This document shows positions 29,301 to 40,177 of a DNA stretch of 64,000 nt, one piece after another (the stretch's first letter is position 1; each line of letters begins with the position of its first letter). The DNA is from Punica granatum (lineage: Eukaryota; Streptophyta; Magnoliopsida; Myrtales; Lythraceae). The stretch lies in contig NC_045131.1 in the NCBI RefSeq assembly GCF_007655135.1, forward strand, positions 4,154,001-4,218,000. The letters run 5' to 3'. The notes below the pieces were generated by a model that was not told the origin of the DNA, did no database searches, and saw only the letters and a program-made list of their open reading frames with translations. The translations under genes were made by a program, and so were the position numbers.

Positions 29301-30770
29301 CAGATCCTAGTGCACTTCAAGTCGAAGGTATGCAGCGTTGCAATACAGTGTACTGCTTAGAGTAGCATTTCAGCATCGAAAGCAAGCATTTTATAGCACA
29401 GTGTAAACTTTTGATATAGGAAGATGAGCTTTCAAGATCGATTCTTTCATGTAGAGTGGAAGCCGATGTTGTCAATACGTGGATCAGCTTTCTCGAAGGT
29501 ATATGGATCCTGCAAACCTCTTGCTTAGAGCAGAATGAGAAGCAAGTCAGGTACTTCCCGGCCAGCAAACAGATTGCGATTCTACATTCAGATATCATCT
29601 TGTTCATATAATTCTGATTTTATTCTTTCTCCGGTCTTTCATAAACAAGCAACGAACTGGAGAAACACGGGGAATATTTTGTGAATTTGGTCATTGAACT
29701 GCTCTCATTTTACGAGGTGTTAAATCTATTATCGTTGCTTCTCTTTTCCAGTGTTTATACATCTATATTCATTGTTATTAACATATCGATATGTCTAATA
29801 GCAAGGTTTGCGTAGCTCGATGTCTTTGATCAAAAGACTGGTAGAGGAGTTAGGTTCATCTCCAAGGCAAGTGCCTTCTGCTTGCCGTGTATTTATATCA
29901 GAAATCTCCTTCTCAATAATGTTTTAAAGTTCAAACAGGTCGGGAGCAGCACCTAGCTCGAACAACGAGAAGACTGAAGGAAAAAGACCGAGAATAAAGA
30001 TCGAAGAAGAATATCTTGACCTTGAAGCTAAGGTATGCTTGTGTTTCAGCACCTTGAGCTATTTTCATCCTGACAAGGCTACTGTAAAAGGTCGGCCTCC
30101 TTTTCTTTAGGACCGTGTGCGACTCTGTTCACTTGATGTATTTGCTTGGTTCTGTCAGATTATGACCACCTTAAGCATAGTGGAGACAATGAAGAAGCAG
30201 TTTTATATATCATCTGAAGGCATTTTCAGGTAAAGAATTCCGTTGAGCAATGGTTTTATCGTGTTATATCTCGATCGTTTATTGGATAAGTGGTGATATA
30301 TCTCGATTGTTGCGTTGAACAAACTTCCGTTAAATGGGAACTGATACAGGAAAGATGAGGATAAGGTGAAGAAGCTCTTCGATGCTATCGAGAAGATACA
30401 AGCTGATTTCGAATCGATAGAGAGGCCAATTTTGGAAGTCGAGAGCCCGACAAAGCAGCAGACCCCTCGTCACGAGGGCGATTCAGATGAGTTCCCCATC
30501 TCCAGAGAGGTAGCTGAGATCAGTCCTGGAAGAGATAGAGCAACAAAGAAAACACCCGACGATGACGAAGAGAACCCGCAGATGGATGCCGAGCTCACAA
30601 AACTGGTGAAAGAGCTTGGAGAGACCGATAGTGAAGACTCGCCGAAGGAGATCGGAGAGTGGGAGTTTGATGAGCTCGAGAAAGACTACCTTCCAATGGC
30701 AGTAACAGCTGGTGAAACAGCGAAGACCAAGTTGCCAATAGTACCCGGGCCGATAGACAAAGAAGCATAA
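26360..30770 (+). CDS. Plant-conserved coiled-coil protein, function unassigned
   Basis: Eighteen coding exons: 26360-26500, 26616-26831, 26931-27026, 27171-27223, 27331-27427, 27569-27642, 27740-27857, 28190-28300, 28445-28521, 28839-28905, 29034-29099, 29220-29327, 29420-29550, 29650-29716, 29802-29866, 29939-30032, 30159-30229, 30350-30770. Frame is kept throughout, giving about 690 residues. The N-terminus ([28 protein letters not shown]) could be an amphipathic membrane-associating segment. Conserved blocks include [48 protein letters not shown] and [14 protein letters not shown]. Long charged coiled coils follow (about 230-410), then a Glu/Asp-rich tail ending GPIDKEA. I recognise the family as plant-wide but cannot give a tested function; some relatives are annotated as CDPK-adaptor-like, which I cannot confirm. 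Intron 15 uses a GC donor (AAG/GCAAGT). Confidence 0.85.
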
Positions 30771-33514
30771 CTGCCGGCACACTGTTATCCCCTCCTCCAT
30801 GGATGAAGCTATGAGCTTTTACACAGTCATTAACAAGTCGTTCGGGGTCGGATTCTTGAACTTATCGATCAAAGTATCATATGTAGATAATGTTACAAAA
30901 TTACTAGTGTAATGTACACCTCCTTGTAAGTACATACGACACGTCATTCGGAGTAAGCGAAGACGATTAATCATTTACCGTAATCAATCAACATGTTATT
31001 CGAGAATCACTTTTGATTTTAAATTAGGAAAGCTGTGATTTTGGCTTTGCCAATTGGGTGGAGTGATGCCCACCTGATTACCACAAATCACGCATGGAAC
31101 ACATTGGGGAATGCCATCATGTGGTCACTACCTATGACCATAATTACCCTAATGGACCCAAAGCCACACGTTAGATCAGTTTCGATCTTATTTTGGATTG
31201 GTAAATCATTGTTCTTCTCTCTGTGTGGGGCTTGACAACTCATCCTTCGTGTAGCTCTTAACAGTTCGGGAAATCTATGAAAGTAGATATGCCGAGATCC
31301 GACAATCTTTATAATAATATAATGCAGTTCGAAGATCGTTGTTTCCAATCAACTCTATATCCGACACATACCGTACGAAAAAATGTTATCCGAGTATGTA
31401 AACTCATACGTGACAAAATCTTTGTACTCTTTCCTTTTCTTTTTCACACAATTACTTGTTTGAGAGCACTGAGGTTGTTATGTTGTATCGTCAAAGGATT
31501 CGAGGTTTTGTAACTCCGAAGAAGAAACGGTACGCAAGACGGATGGCCACATTAAAAACCAATTCTCCCATAACTTTTGACTGAGTCAAACCAGTGGGCC
31601 CCCACATCTTCTATGCATGATAGCAGCCCACACCTGCCCTTCTTCTCCTCCTTGATTGAATTTGAAAGGCTTGCATGCTACTGCTGAGATATTATTATTT
31701 TTTTCCAATTAAAAAGATTTATGCTGCGTTTGGTTTCAAAATATGATTTTAAAATCAGATTTTGATTTTAAAAAATAATGGTATAAATGGGGTCTATCCT
31801 TTAACTTTGTATGAGTTATTTTGTTTTATTATGAAAAAAAGTGGTATAAATGAGATTTACTCTTTGATTTTATATGAGTTATTTTATTTTATTGTGGATA
31901 GAATTAGGTTAAAGTTGTGACTTTAAAATCACATTTGCAAACCAAACAAGCCATTAAAAATTTAAAAAAATTGAAAAATATAACTTCTATCTAAGCATTG
32001 AGATTTTTATACGGTCAACAAACTGCATTTCATATGAGTTGAAGTTATTGCGGGAGCATAACATGTTAACTGAATATAATTTTTGGTCAAGATCAAAAGG
32101 ATATCCGAAAAGGATTTAGTCTCAGTTGATAAGGAACGAAATTGATAAAAGCAAACCTCTCTCTCTTATCACCATATCATTATATAATTGTGAGAGCTCA
32201 AAAAACCAAGTATGGAGAAGTGGGCTGATCTTCAAATTTCAAAGGCTTGCATGCAGACAATAAAACAAACGACATAAATAATATGGAAATTCCCATTTTT
32301 CTTCTCTCAACTTGTAGCTAGGTTCCCTAACTATTTTGCTTATTCATTGAAACTTGAAAGATTTCCCCATGAACATATATATGCATACCATGGAGATGAA
32401 GATAAAAGAATGGGATAGCCCCCACAATACGGAATGGTGGTTCAAAGAAGGACAAGCACCATAATTTTAAGTTGTAGTACATCAATGGTTTTTGATTCAT
32501 CCTCTTTCTTCGTCTTCTTCAACTGAGGGGGAGGAACTCAGATGTACGTACGTACATACTACGGGGCTTGTTGTGTATGTATGTATATGTGTATGTATAA
32601 TTAACTTGCAATGGGGCTTTCTATAAGAATACAAGAACACTTGTCAACATCTTCATTGTCATCTTACAAAGCTTCTCAACTTGGTGAAGCATACCAGGTT
32701 CAAGGTATATGACGAGTGGAGTGGATGATGATGGGAATGAAGCCTATTGTATGGTCTATTTCACAGTACAACCCATGATGTGTTGTGTGTTGGAGCCGGC
32801 GGTCCGATGCTTGCTTTCTGGGTCCACCCTGCGCTAACGCCGTGCTGTAATTAATGCAATTAACTATAAGATATTTCTGACATATTATGTCGCCTGTATA
32901 ACCTGCATGACATTGTCCTAATAGTAGTACGTGCAAGAAAATGTGCGTCATAGTTTTAGGTTTGCAATGCTTGCAGTGCTGGGGCAATCATGGCAACCAA
33001 GGGACACGAGTTTTGATTCAAAAGATCGATCCGTGACCCCATGAGACATGCAAGCACGCTCCCGGAGTCCCATATACGCTGATGTGCAGGTGCGGAGATT
33101 CTAGTTAAGGAAGTCAGATTAAGTAGCTGTGACTCCATCATCCTTTACCGGCCCAAAACTGTTAGATGAATATGCAAGATGTTACGGAAAGCACACCGGT
33201 AATACGGTGGAGTAGCGAAGTTGAAAGTGGCATACGTCTGGCACCAGATGTACATCATATCTATATATCAATCGGCCTCGGGTTCTCTCGGATATATATC
33301 TGGTCGTATGGCATTCTTGTGTTTGTCCATTTTCCTTAAGAATATCTACTCTTTTTTTCCCCCCTCTGAATCTGAGAAAATCTACTCATAACATAAACAA
33401 ACCAAACAGAAATGCAGCACATGAAGTACATTATGAACTTGTGGGGTGAGAACAAGTTCATGTAGTGTCAGACCACCACATAGATTGGTTTACTGCATCT
33501 CTCTATTATGTGCA
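30771..33514. other. Intergenic region
   Basis: No supported gene. A Tourist-like MITE lies at 31722-31953. The rest is unique-looking AT-rich DNA, including a GTAC/TGTATGTATG simple stretch near 32543-32600. Confidence 0.5.
31722..31953. mobile_element. Tourist/PIF-like MITE
   Basis: The termini TGCTGCGTTTGGTTTCAAAA and (reverse complement of the right end) TGGCTTGTTTGGTTTGCAAA are imperfect inverted repeats that continue into GATTTTAAAATC / GATTTTAAAGTC. They are flanked by TTA on both sides (31719-31721, 31954-31956), the usual 3-bp duplication of PIF/Harbinger MITEs. It is 232 bp and non-coding, with an internal repeat of GGTATAAATG...TATGAGTTATTTT. Confidence 0.5.
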
Positions 33515-33520
33515 TATATA
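33515..33520 (+). promoter_or_regulatory. TATA box of the MAKR gene
   Basis: CATATATAGA context about 195 bases upstream of ATG 33713. Initiation about 30 bases downstream would put both upstream reading frames (33651 and 33685) inside the leader. Confidence 0.4.
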
Positions 33521-33650
33521 GATTTATCCAAAAAAAAAAAAGAGTGAAAGGACAACTTTTTGTTGAATTTGCAGTTTACTCCTTGGAAGTATTCCCTGCT
33601 TTAGGTTTGAAGGATCTGAGAGTTCCATATTTTCCATATAATTTAAATTG

Positions 33651-33749
33651 ATGCCTCTGCCCCCTCATCTTCCTCCATCCCTCCATGAAAGCACCTCGGG
33701 GACAGACATAAAATGGAAGGAAGCAATGCCTCAGATGATGAGTACATAG
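33651..33749 (+). promoter_or_regulatory. Two upstream reading frames in the MAKR leader
   Basis: The ATG at 33651 opens a 32-codon frame that ends at TAG 33747-33749, overlapping the main start out of frame. A second ATG at 33685 opens an 8-codon frame ending at TAA 33709-33711, one base before the main ATG at 33713. Together they could lower translation of the main frame. Whether both are transcribed depends on the real start site. Confidence 0.45.
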
Positions 33750-34933
33750 ACATGGAGATAAGCTTGAGCTTCTTAACCGATGATCCATCCAAGTCATCTG
33801 GTTCGAGCTTCCTCGGTTCATCGATGCAGCAGAGCAGAGACTTCGAGTTCCCGATAGGCTCGGCTCCTCAGGACAGGACAGAGACAGAGTTCCCTGCAGA
33901 CGAGCTCTTCTATAAGGGGAAGCTCCTACCTCTCCACCTCCCTCCTCGGCTGCAAATGGTCCAGAGGCTTCAGAGCCCCAAGCCAAAGAGATTCCTTCAT
34001 CACCAAGGACGGGAAGCCGATTACGAGGAAGAAGACGACGATGAGTTGGAAGAGGAAGACATGTATTCACTTCCCGCTGATCTGATCATGCTGTCGACAG
34101 CTCCTTCCACGAACACGAGCACCCCCTTGATCGGTTCCTGCAACATCTCGCCTTCCGTGTCCTGCAGGGTCAGCTGCGAGCTCAACCCTGAAGAAGATGA
34201 TTGCTTCTTTGAGTTGTCCAACGAGCTCCGAGGTTTCATTCACCGTGATGAGAAGAAGCGGTCCCTGAATGGCAGCAAGTGCGTATCCGTATCATCCTCC
34301 GCGCTATGGTCCAAGAGGCTGAAGCAGATCAAGCAGTCTCTGCTCTGCCAGAAGCTCAAGGCCTCAAAGGCTTATATCAGGTCACTCTTCTCCAAGAACC
34401 TTGGTGGAGGAAGGGGGGACGGCTGCTCAGGTGCAGCCGGGGCCAGGGCTCCGAGCAATGTGGGCCTAGGGAATGGCCCGGAAGGGTTCGGGAATTTACA
34501 GAAGAGAGTTCCATCTGAGCAGACTGAGAGTCGAGGCCGCAACTATAACTACAAGAGCTTGTCGTCGTCCGTCATGAAGAGGATCGACAGGGAGTTGGCA
34601 GAGAGAGGGGCCATCAGCAGCCACCGGAAGTCCTTCTCGTCCGCGATTCAGCAGCATTCCGCGGCCAATAAACCCTCCTCCTCCTCCTCTACCTCGTCAT
34701 CCTCATCCACGTCTTCTTCTTCTTCTTCTTCTTCTTCATATTCATCCTCATTCTCGTTTAAGTTGAACAGCGGGGCACCGTGCAAGTTTCAGCTGCTGAA
34801 GAGGAGCAGCAGCGTGAGCTCAGAGCTCGAGAACTCCATCGAGGGAGCTATTGCTCATTGCAAGAAGTCCCATAAGCTGCTCTGTCCCCAAAATATTACT
34901 GCTACAGTTACAAGTGAAATTTCCTCCTGCTAA
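33713..34933 (+). CDS. Membrane-associated kinase regulator (MAKR family)
   Basis: Single exon, 406 residues. MAKR proteins, relatives of BKI1, sit on the plasma membrane through basic, Lys/Arg-rich stretches and regulate leucine-rich-repeat receptor kinases in hormone and root signalling. Seen here: an acidic N-terminus DDEYIDMEISLSF, the family block PADELFYKGKLLPLHLPPRLQMVQ (about 62-85), an acidic stretch, the KRLKQIKQSLLCQKLKASKAYIRSLFSK basic region (about 204-231), a Ser-rich run encoded by TCC/TCT repeats (about 325-350), and the C-terminal SIEGAIAHCKKSHK motif that in BKI1-like proteins contacts the kinase. Closest to the MAKR3/MAKR4 type as far as I can judge. The leader has two upstream reading frames. 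Confidence 0.88.
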   Translation: MEGSNASDDEYIDMEISLSFLTDDPSKSSGSSFLGSSMQQSRDFEFPIGSAPQDRTETEFPADELFYKGKLLPLHLPPRLQMVQRLQSPKPKRFLHHQGREADYEEEDDDELEEEDMYSLPADLIMLSTAPSTNTSTPLIGSCNISPSVSCRVSCELNPEEDDCFFELSNELRGFIHRDEKKRSLNGSKCVSVSSSALWSKRLKQIKQSLLCQKLKASKAYIRSLFSKNLGGGRGDGCSGAAGARAPSNVGLGNGPEGFGNLQKRVPSEQTESRGRNYNYKSLSSSVMKRIDRELAERGAISSHRKSFSSAIQQHSAANKPSSSSSTSSSSSTSSSSSSSSSYSSSFSFKLNSGAPCKFQLLKRSSSVSSELENSIEGAIAHCKKSHKLLCPQNITATVTSEISSC

Positions 34934-35273
34934 TTCCATTGCAATGCAGAAGGACCCGGGAAAAAGATTCTGTAACACGATGCGCACATCTCTTGGAAAC
35001 AAAGTGCTATGATCGAATCATTGTACGACAATGTCCTTCATGCCTGTTTACAGTTACAGCACAGTACAGCAAAGGTTGTTCATTTATTTCTGGTCCTGGC
35101 TGGGTTGATCTCAACGGATCAAAGCTCGTTGTCATGATTCATGGGTCAGTCACATAATTTTCTGACATTTAAACGCGTAAAACGTGTTTCAAACTTGCGA
35201 GCTGGAGACGTTGGCTCTCCGTCCTCCTGAATGTACTCCACATTCACCTCTTCCTTTACTTGTGAGGGCTCTC
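34934..35273. other. MAKR 3' UTR and flank
   Basis: Non-coding sequence between the MAKR stop and the SINE target duplication. Nothing else recognised. Confidence 0.5.
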
Positions 35274-35289
35274 ACTAATCTAAGGAGAT

Positions 35290-35588
35290 TTTTTTTTTTC
35301 GCTAAATAAAAGGCCGGGAGGGGGAGACCAGCGTAACAACTCCCTCTGGAGAACAGAGACAACTCCCTCCACAGCCGCACGGAATGTTCCATTCGCCCGA
35401 AAGGATACCAAAGCGCATAGTCGACCAGAAATGGAACCAAAGCGCACAGTCGACCAGAACAGCTCTCATAGGGTAGAGGACAATGGTCTACTAACGCAAG
35501 CGCTTTTGTGTTTGAGTCGAGTTTCGACTCCTTGACCTCCCCTTTGGAAGACAAAGTCCGTTACCAGCTGGACTACCACCTTGGTGGT
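35290..35588 (-). mobile_element. tRNA-derived SINE with 16-bp target duplication
   Basis: On the minus strand the 299-bp element begins ACCACCAAGGTGG and carries an A box TAGTCCAGCTGG (35575-35564). A B-box-like GGAGTCGAAACTCGACTC follows (35531-35514), and the element ends in an A-run (T-run at 35290-35299 on plus). Direct repeats of ACTAATCTAAGGAGAT flank it exactly at 35274-35289 and 35589-35604. The body contains two copies of an ACCAAAGCGCA-AGTCGACCAGAA segment. Pol III boxes, A-tail and long perfect target duplication together define a complete, fairly recent SINE. It lies 356 bases downstream of the MAKR stop, in antisense orientation. Confidence 0.85.
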
Positions 35589-35604
35589 ACTAATCTAAGG
35601 AGAT

Positions 35605-36508
35605 GTGAAGTAAGATCAACATCTTTTCTGGAAATCATTTCTCTGGCGGCTCTTTTACTCACTTTTCTTTTTTTTGTGAAAATATAAAGCTTTATGTAAT
35701 AAGTAGTGGCGAAAAGTAAATAATAATCAAAGCTTTAATTATCAAGCAGAAAAAGAATAATTTTCTTTTCAAAAGAAAAAAGAAAAAGAAAAATTCAAGC
35801 TTTATGGGAGCATCTACATAGATATCTGTAAGTGGGCATGAAAGTGAGTGAGGATATCTTACCTTACATCGATTTTTTTTCTTTCCTTTTTTGCTTTTGT
35901 AAAAAGAACCAAAAAGTTGGCAAAAAGAGTTCTTGTCAACTGGTAAATTATAAATTCCTCCAAGTCACTAAGAAAAAAAAAAGAAAAAGAAAAGAGAGAG
36001 CAAGAATCTCGATTGGGACTAATCAGTTATCTAATAGACTGTTTCGAGCAACCGGTAGATCGATTTGAATCTCAATACATAAAATAGTCAGATCCAGTGG
36101 GAGGCCTTGCAAATAATTGATAAGCTCTGAGGCTTTTCTGCGTTGTAATTGGTCAGCGGGTAGGGATAATGTCGAGATGATACTTCAAAAATGTTATGGA
36201 CACTGATAGAACTCAGGGAAGTGCCAAAGTATAATAATTCATCGGACTGATGGAATCCTAAATATGGAAAGCAAGCAAACTGAAGAAGACATGCTGTTTA
36301 TCGGTGTGATCCTGACTAGACTCTAAACAAGAACAAAGCATGTCTGCTAGATTTTTGACAGGATTAGATGGAAATAACGAAACTGGAAAACTCATCCATG
36401 GAAAGGTCGTCGTGGGTCGACCGAGTTAAAAGACAAGCAGACAATGACTTATTCTCTCCTCCTAAAGGGCGTTACGGCATCAAAACCATGGGTAAATCAA
36501 GAACGGTA
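35605..36508. other. Intergenic, AT-rich
   Basis: No gene or defined element between the SINE and the TRIM. Several A-rich and AAAAAG-rich runs occur (35665-35990). Confidence 0.5.
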
Positions 36509-36513
36509 TAATC

Positions 36514-36698
36514 TGTTGGGCCGGTTTCTCTCCTATATGGAGAATGATGAGGGCGGGTGATGGAAGTAATCCCACATGGAAAAATTGAGAGGAAATCCAT
36601 AGGTTTATAAGAGATAATGGTCTAGCAACCCATTGGCTTAAGCTTTTGGGTTGCGGATGGGCCCGAGTCTCAAGTAAGCCCATGGATTTTTCCCAACA
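36514..36698 (+). repeat. 5' LTR of the TRIM
   Basis: 185 bp, TG...CA termini inside a 7-bp inverted repeat TGTTGGG/CCCAACA. Same sequence as 37027-37211. Confidence 0.93.
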
Positions 36699-36699
36699 G

Positions 36700-36711
36700 T
36701 GGTATCAGAGC
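36700..36711 (+). other. Primer-binding site of the TRIM
   Basis: TGGTATCAGAGC, the usual plant LTR-element site complementary to initiator tRNA-Met, one base from the 5' LTR. Confidence 0.9.
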
Positions 36712-36803
36712 CCAAGCTAACGATCCTGGAGAAGTGCACACGCTATGCGTGGAAACCCACACCGCGCCAAGGCCCGAGTGTGGAACTCGTGGCTAGTGAA
36801 TGG

Positions 36804-37026
36804 CCTAACAATTGGTATCCGAGTTCGGAAGTAAAAAGCCCGGCTCGAAGTCCTCCATATAGTCCAGAATGGGGGGGAATTGTTGGGCCGTGACCTAACA
36901 ATTGGTATCCGAGTCTAGTCCAGAATGGGGGGGAATTGTTGGGCCGTGACCTAACAATTGGTATCCGAGTCCGGAAGTAAAAAGGCCGGCTCGAAGTCCT
37001 CCATATAGTCGAGAATGGGGGGGAAT
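36804..37026 (+). repeat. Iterated internal modules of the TRIM
   Basis: The interior is built of three head-to-tail units (36804-36893, 36894-36949, 36950-37026 running into the LTR). Each begins CCTAACAATTGGTATCCGAG and contains AGAATGGGGGGGAATTGTTGGGCC, the purine tract plus the first bases of the LTR. The middle unit has lost about 34 bases. Confidence 0.85.
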
Positions 37027-37211
37027 TGTTGGGCCGGTTTCTCTCCTATATGGAGAATGATGAGGGCGGGTGATGGAAGTAATCCCACATGGAAAAATTG
37101 AGAGGAAATCCATAGGTTTATAAGAGATAATGGTCTAGCAACCCATTGGCTTAAGCTTTTGGGTTGCGGATGGGCCCGAGTCTCAAGTAAGCCCATGGAT
37201 TTTTCCCAACA
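37027..37211 (+). repeat. 3' LTR of the TRIM
   Basis: 185 bp, matching the 5' LTR, followed directly by the TAATC target duplication. Confidence 0.93.
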
Positions 37212-37216
37212 TAATC

Positions 37217-40177
37217 TTCTAGAGCCAAGAAAGATTTTGGAGCGGAGCTGAGATATCTAGGCAGGATTAATGCAATAATGAGGATATCCGGACGAGACAA
37301 GAACTGCAAAAGGAGCAGAAAGTTTGCTTGCTGCAGCAAAAAATCAGACACAGCATAGAAACACAACAATCAATCTGCAATCAAGCATGATATTTCTGTT
37401 CCACAGTGTTTCCCTTGTATCTTACTTATGGCCCGTTCAGACAACAACTAGAAATTCATTATCTGAAATTTAAGCTGTGACGAGCATTCGAGCAGCTGAT
37501 GGGTTGCATAACCGAAAATACGGAATGCAATCCATAAGTAAACTACCGGGGACTCTACTAAGGAGAAGCTATGGCATTTCATATCCGATAAGAACATCAT
37601 AAGGGTCACTGCATTCACATCAACTTCCTCGAGCTAAACTAGTTTATCTTCCTTATGCAGACAGATAAAATAGACCCGGTTGCTCACCTTTCGATGACGG
37701 CAATCGAGCAATCGGGAGGGAGATGATGCTGGCACATAACTGAAGCACTGAAAGAAATGATACGATGTAAGAACTTGCTGGGGACCAGTTGAGCAAGTGG
37801 GTACATGTGGCAATGTCAGAAGATAAACTACAGGATTTACCTTTGCAGGCTACTGTTAACAGTAACAACCCGAAAGGAGTCCCCTCCCCTGCAATTTTAG
37901 CTTTGTCATGTCCCATAAACTATAAAATTCAAGCGACAGGTCTTCTCTGCAATGCAATGTCAGCCTTTTCGAAAAGGGGCCAAGGAGAAAAGATGACCAA
38001 AAAGTTATACATTTCCTGCAAATCTTCTCTCTCTCTCTCTCTCTTTGGCTTCCATAACTGTCACTGGGTACTAAGATTTCAAGGCACAGGATGCATCTGC
38101 AGTACTAATAATTCTATACAGATGGGATCAGATTATCATTCAATAGAGTTTTTCCCAAATCAGACTTCTTTTTAAAATTTATTCCCAAACTAGACTTAAT
38201 TTGAAGATAATTCCCAATTTAGACTTCTTTGTGTGAAATCATTTCAATTCAATCCCTATTCTTTAAACTCTTTTAAAAGCACCTTAAAAAGTATAACCGG
38301 ATAACCATTAAAAAAAATATAGACATTCTGCCTATTCGGTTAACTAGTTAATTGAGTTTTAAAAAAATAATGAATTCTATATAGAAATTAACCGGTTTGG
38401 CTATTTTGGACAATATTCTTAGGAGTCAAATGTGAATTGAAACCAATTTCCGTACCCCTAAAGATACTTCTACATTTTATTTAACATACTCGCTTTTCCG
38501 ATTCGTTTAACCGAAATCTACATAAAAATTGATCGGATTCGGCTATGTTGGACGCAATTTTTAAGAGTCAAATGTAAATTGAAGTTGATTTTTGTGGATA
38601 TTATAGTTTTTTAAATTTAATTTTCAATTATTTTTACTATTTTAAATGATTTTAGTTATTTTACGGAAATTTGTATAGTCATTTTAGTATTTTATATTTT
38701 TAAAACTATTTATTATTAAAGATCAATGAACTATGGATAAATAGGTTGTAGCAAGTCACTAATCAGATCGGTTGTTGGTTACACACCGAATTGAAGTATA
38801 TTTGATCCTCAACCTACATCCTAGATTTTTTTTAATCGAACGTACCCACCTTCGGGGATTTGTGGATGAGCAAACGTTTAGGGATTTAATTAAGGATGAA
38901 TGATAATGGTGTTTTTGTTTTTCACTTATCCTCTATTAGGTTAAGGACTTAAATCAAACAAATTAAAATGTTTTGAGAATATATGTAAAAAGAAGAATGA
39001 TGTCACCTCTTTCTTATTTGGCCAAGGACTTAAATCAAAATGTTTTGGGGAATGTAAATAAATAAATAAAATAATGTAAGTGGATTATGGGAATTAGTTT
39101 ACAAAAAGAGATCTATCATGGAAAATATTTTGCAAAAAGAGATCTAATTTGGGGAAAATCTCCATTCAATACGGCTATTTAAAACCTACGCAGCACACAA
39201 TCATGTCTCTCTTATCAGACATCTGCTCTATCAGGATCGTCTAGTAAAAGCCTCAGTTATAACGGGTAACTAAACATGTCCCGAAGTACAAACGCAGGAT
39301 CGGTCTACAGCCTTTCGCACTAAATAGCTCAGACCGATTTCTAGATGATTTCATCCGGGGTCGGTTTTCTCATGTGAAAAGATGTGGCCTTTGAGGAAAA
39401 GAAGGACGAGATTATAAGATGAAGTAGCAATGGCAGAATACAGGCACAGAGAAGTCAGTGTTGGAAGACAAAGACGATGTAATAAACAGTGGCCTTCAGA
39501 TCATCTGAAAAAAGCTTGAGGTGGGGAATAATTTGTACGGATGCCTACAGAAGCTGGTCGCGTCGTGGACGCTTTTAACTTTGTCCGACGATAAAATATC
39601 CCTAAGCGACCAGAGGATTCTTTTTCCAAGACAGCAGACTCTATGAATTATAAAACCTACATCGAACTTCTCCGACTGATCAGTCAAATAGGGAATTTCA
39701 TGATCTACAAACTAATCCATGAAATGTGAGAAAATCCTTCAAAAGGCTCAAGTTCCGTCTTTCCAACTAACTGAGATGCCAGAGATCATGCCAGAAAATG
39801 TTTCGAAAGGGCACAACTCTAGCAAGGTATCATGGCTGTATAACAAGCAACGACACCGCCAGAGAAGAGAAGATAATGAGATAAACAACGATACATGCAC
39901 TATTGGTTTAAAAAATGAAGCAGCAGTGAGTACACCGGTAGATAACAATTAACTCGTCATAGAATATGCTTAATTTACTTAGGGTAAGTCCTCCCAGAGG
40001 ACAACTTGCGCCCGCGGGAACTACAAATTGCAAATGCTTAAAGCACCGAACGAACTCATTCCGGATGTTTACTGCCTTCAGTTAATATACACCAAGAAGA
40101 GCCAGTTTCAGTACAAACAAGCGTGTGCTTGTGTCTGCTACTCATCCAGGTGTAAGAACTTCCTCAGAAATGCCAGC
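37217..40177. other. Intergenic region
   Basis: About 3 kb without a supported gene. A CT microsatellite lies near 38027-38044. From 38130 to 39170 the DNA is AT-rich with a diverged internal repeat: the GGCTAT-TTGGAC...AGTCAAATGT block near 38398 recurs near 38539. It is perhaps an old transposon I cannot classify. The last 200 bases may be ITN1 3' UTR. Confidence 0.45.

Larger units (their letters stand above)
36514..37211 (+). mobile_element. TRIM retrotransposon (LTR, 698 bp)
   Basis: Two 185-bp direct repeats (36514-36698 and 37027-37211), identical as far as I can read, begin TGTTGGG and end CCCAACA. One base after the left repeat is a primer-binding site TGGTATCAGAGC (36700-36711) complementary to the 3' end of initiator tRNA-Met. 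A G7 purine tract (AGAATGGGGGGGAA) sits just before the right repeat. A 5-bp target duplication TAATC flanks the element (36509-36513 and 37212-37216). The 328-bp interior has no coding capacity, so it must be moved by proteins of another element. Identical LTRs indicate a recent insertion. Confidence 0.93.

Noticed and set aside
29499..29519. Additional intron starting GTATATGG in the coiled-coil gene
   Set aside because: Reading through keeps the conserved [17 protein letters not shown] segment; the real donor is after 29550.
35189..35554. 121-codon minus-strand frame as a protein gene
   Set aside because: It overlaps the SINE and its A-tail; no protein similarity.
36480..37196. Repeated minus-strand frames as paralogous small proteins
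   Set aside because: They are the two LTRs of the TRIM read backwards.
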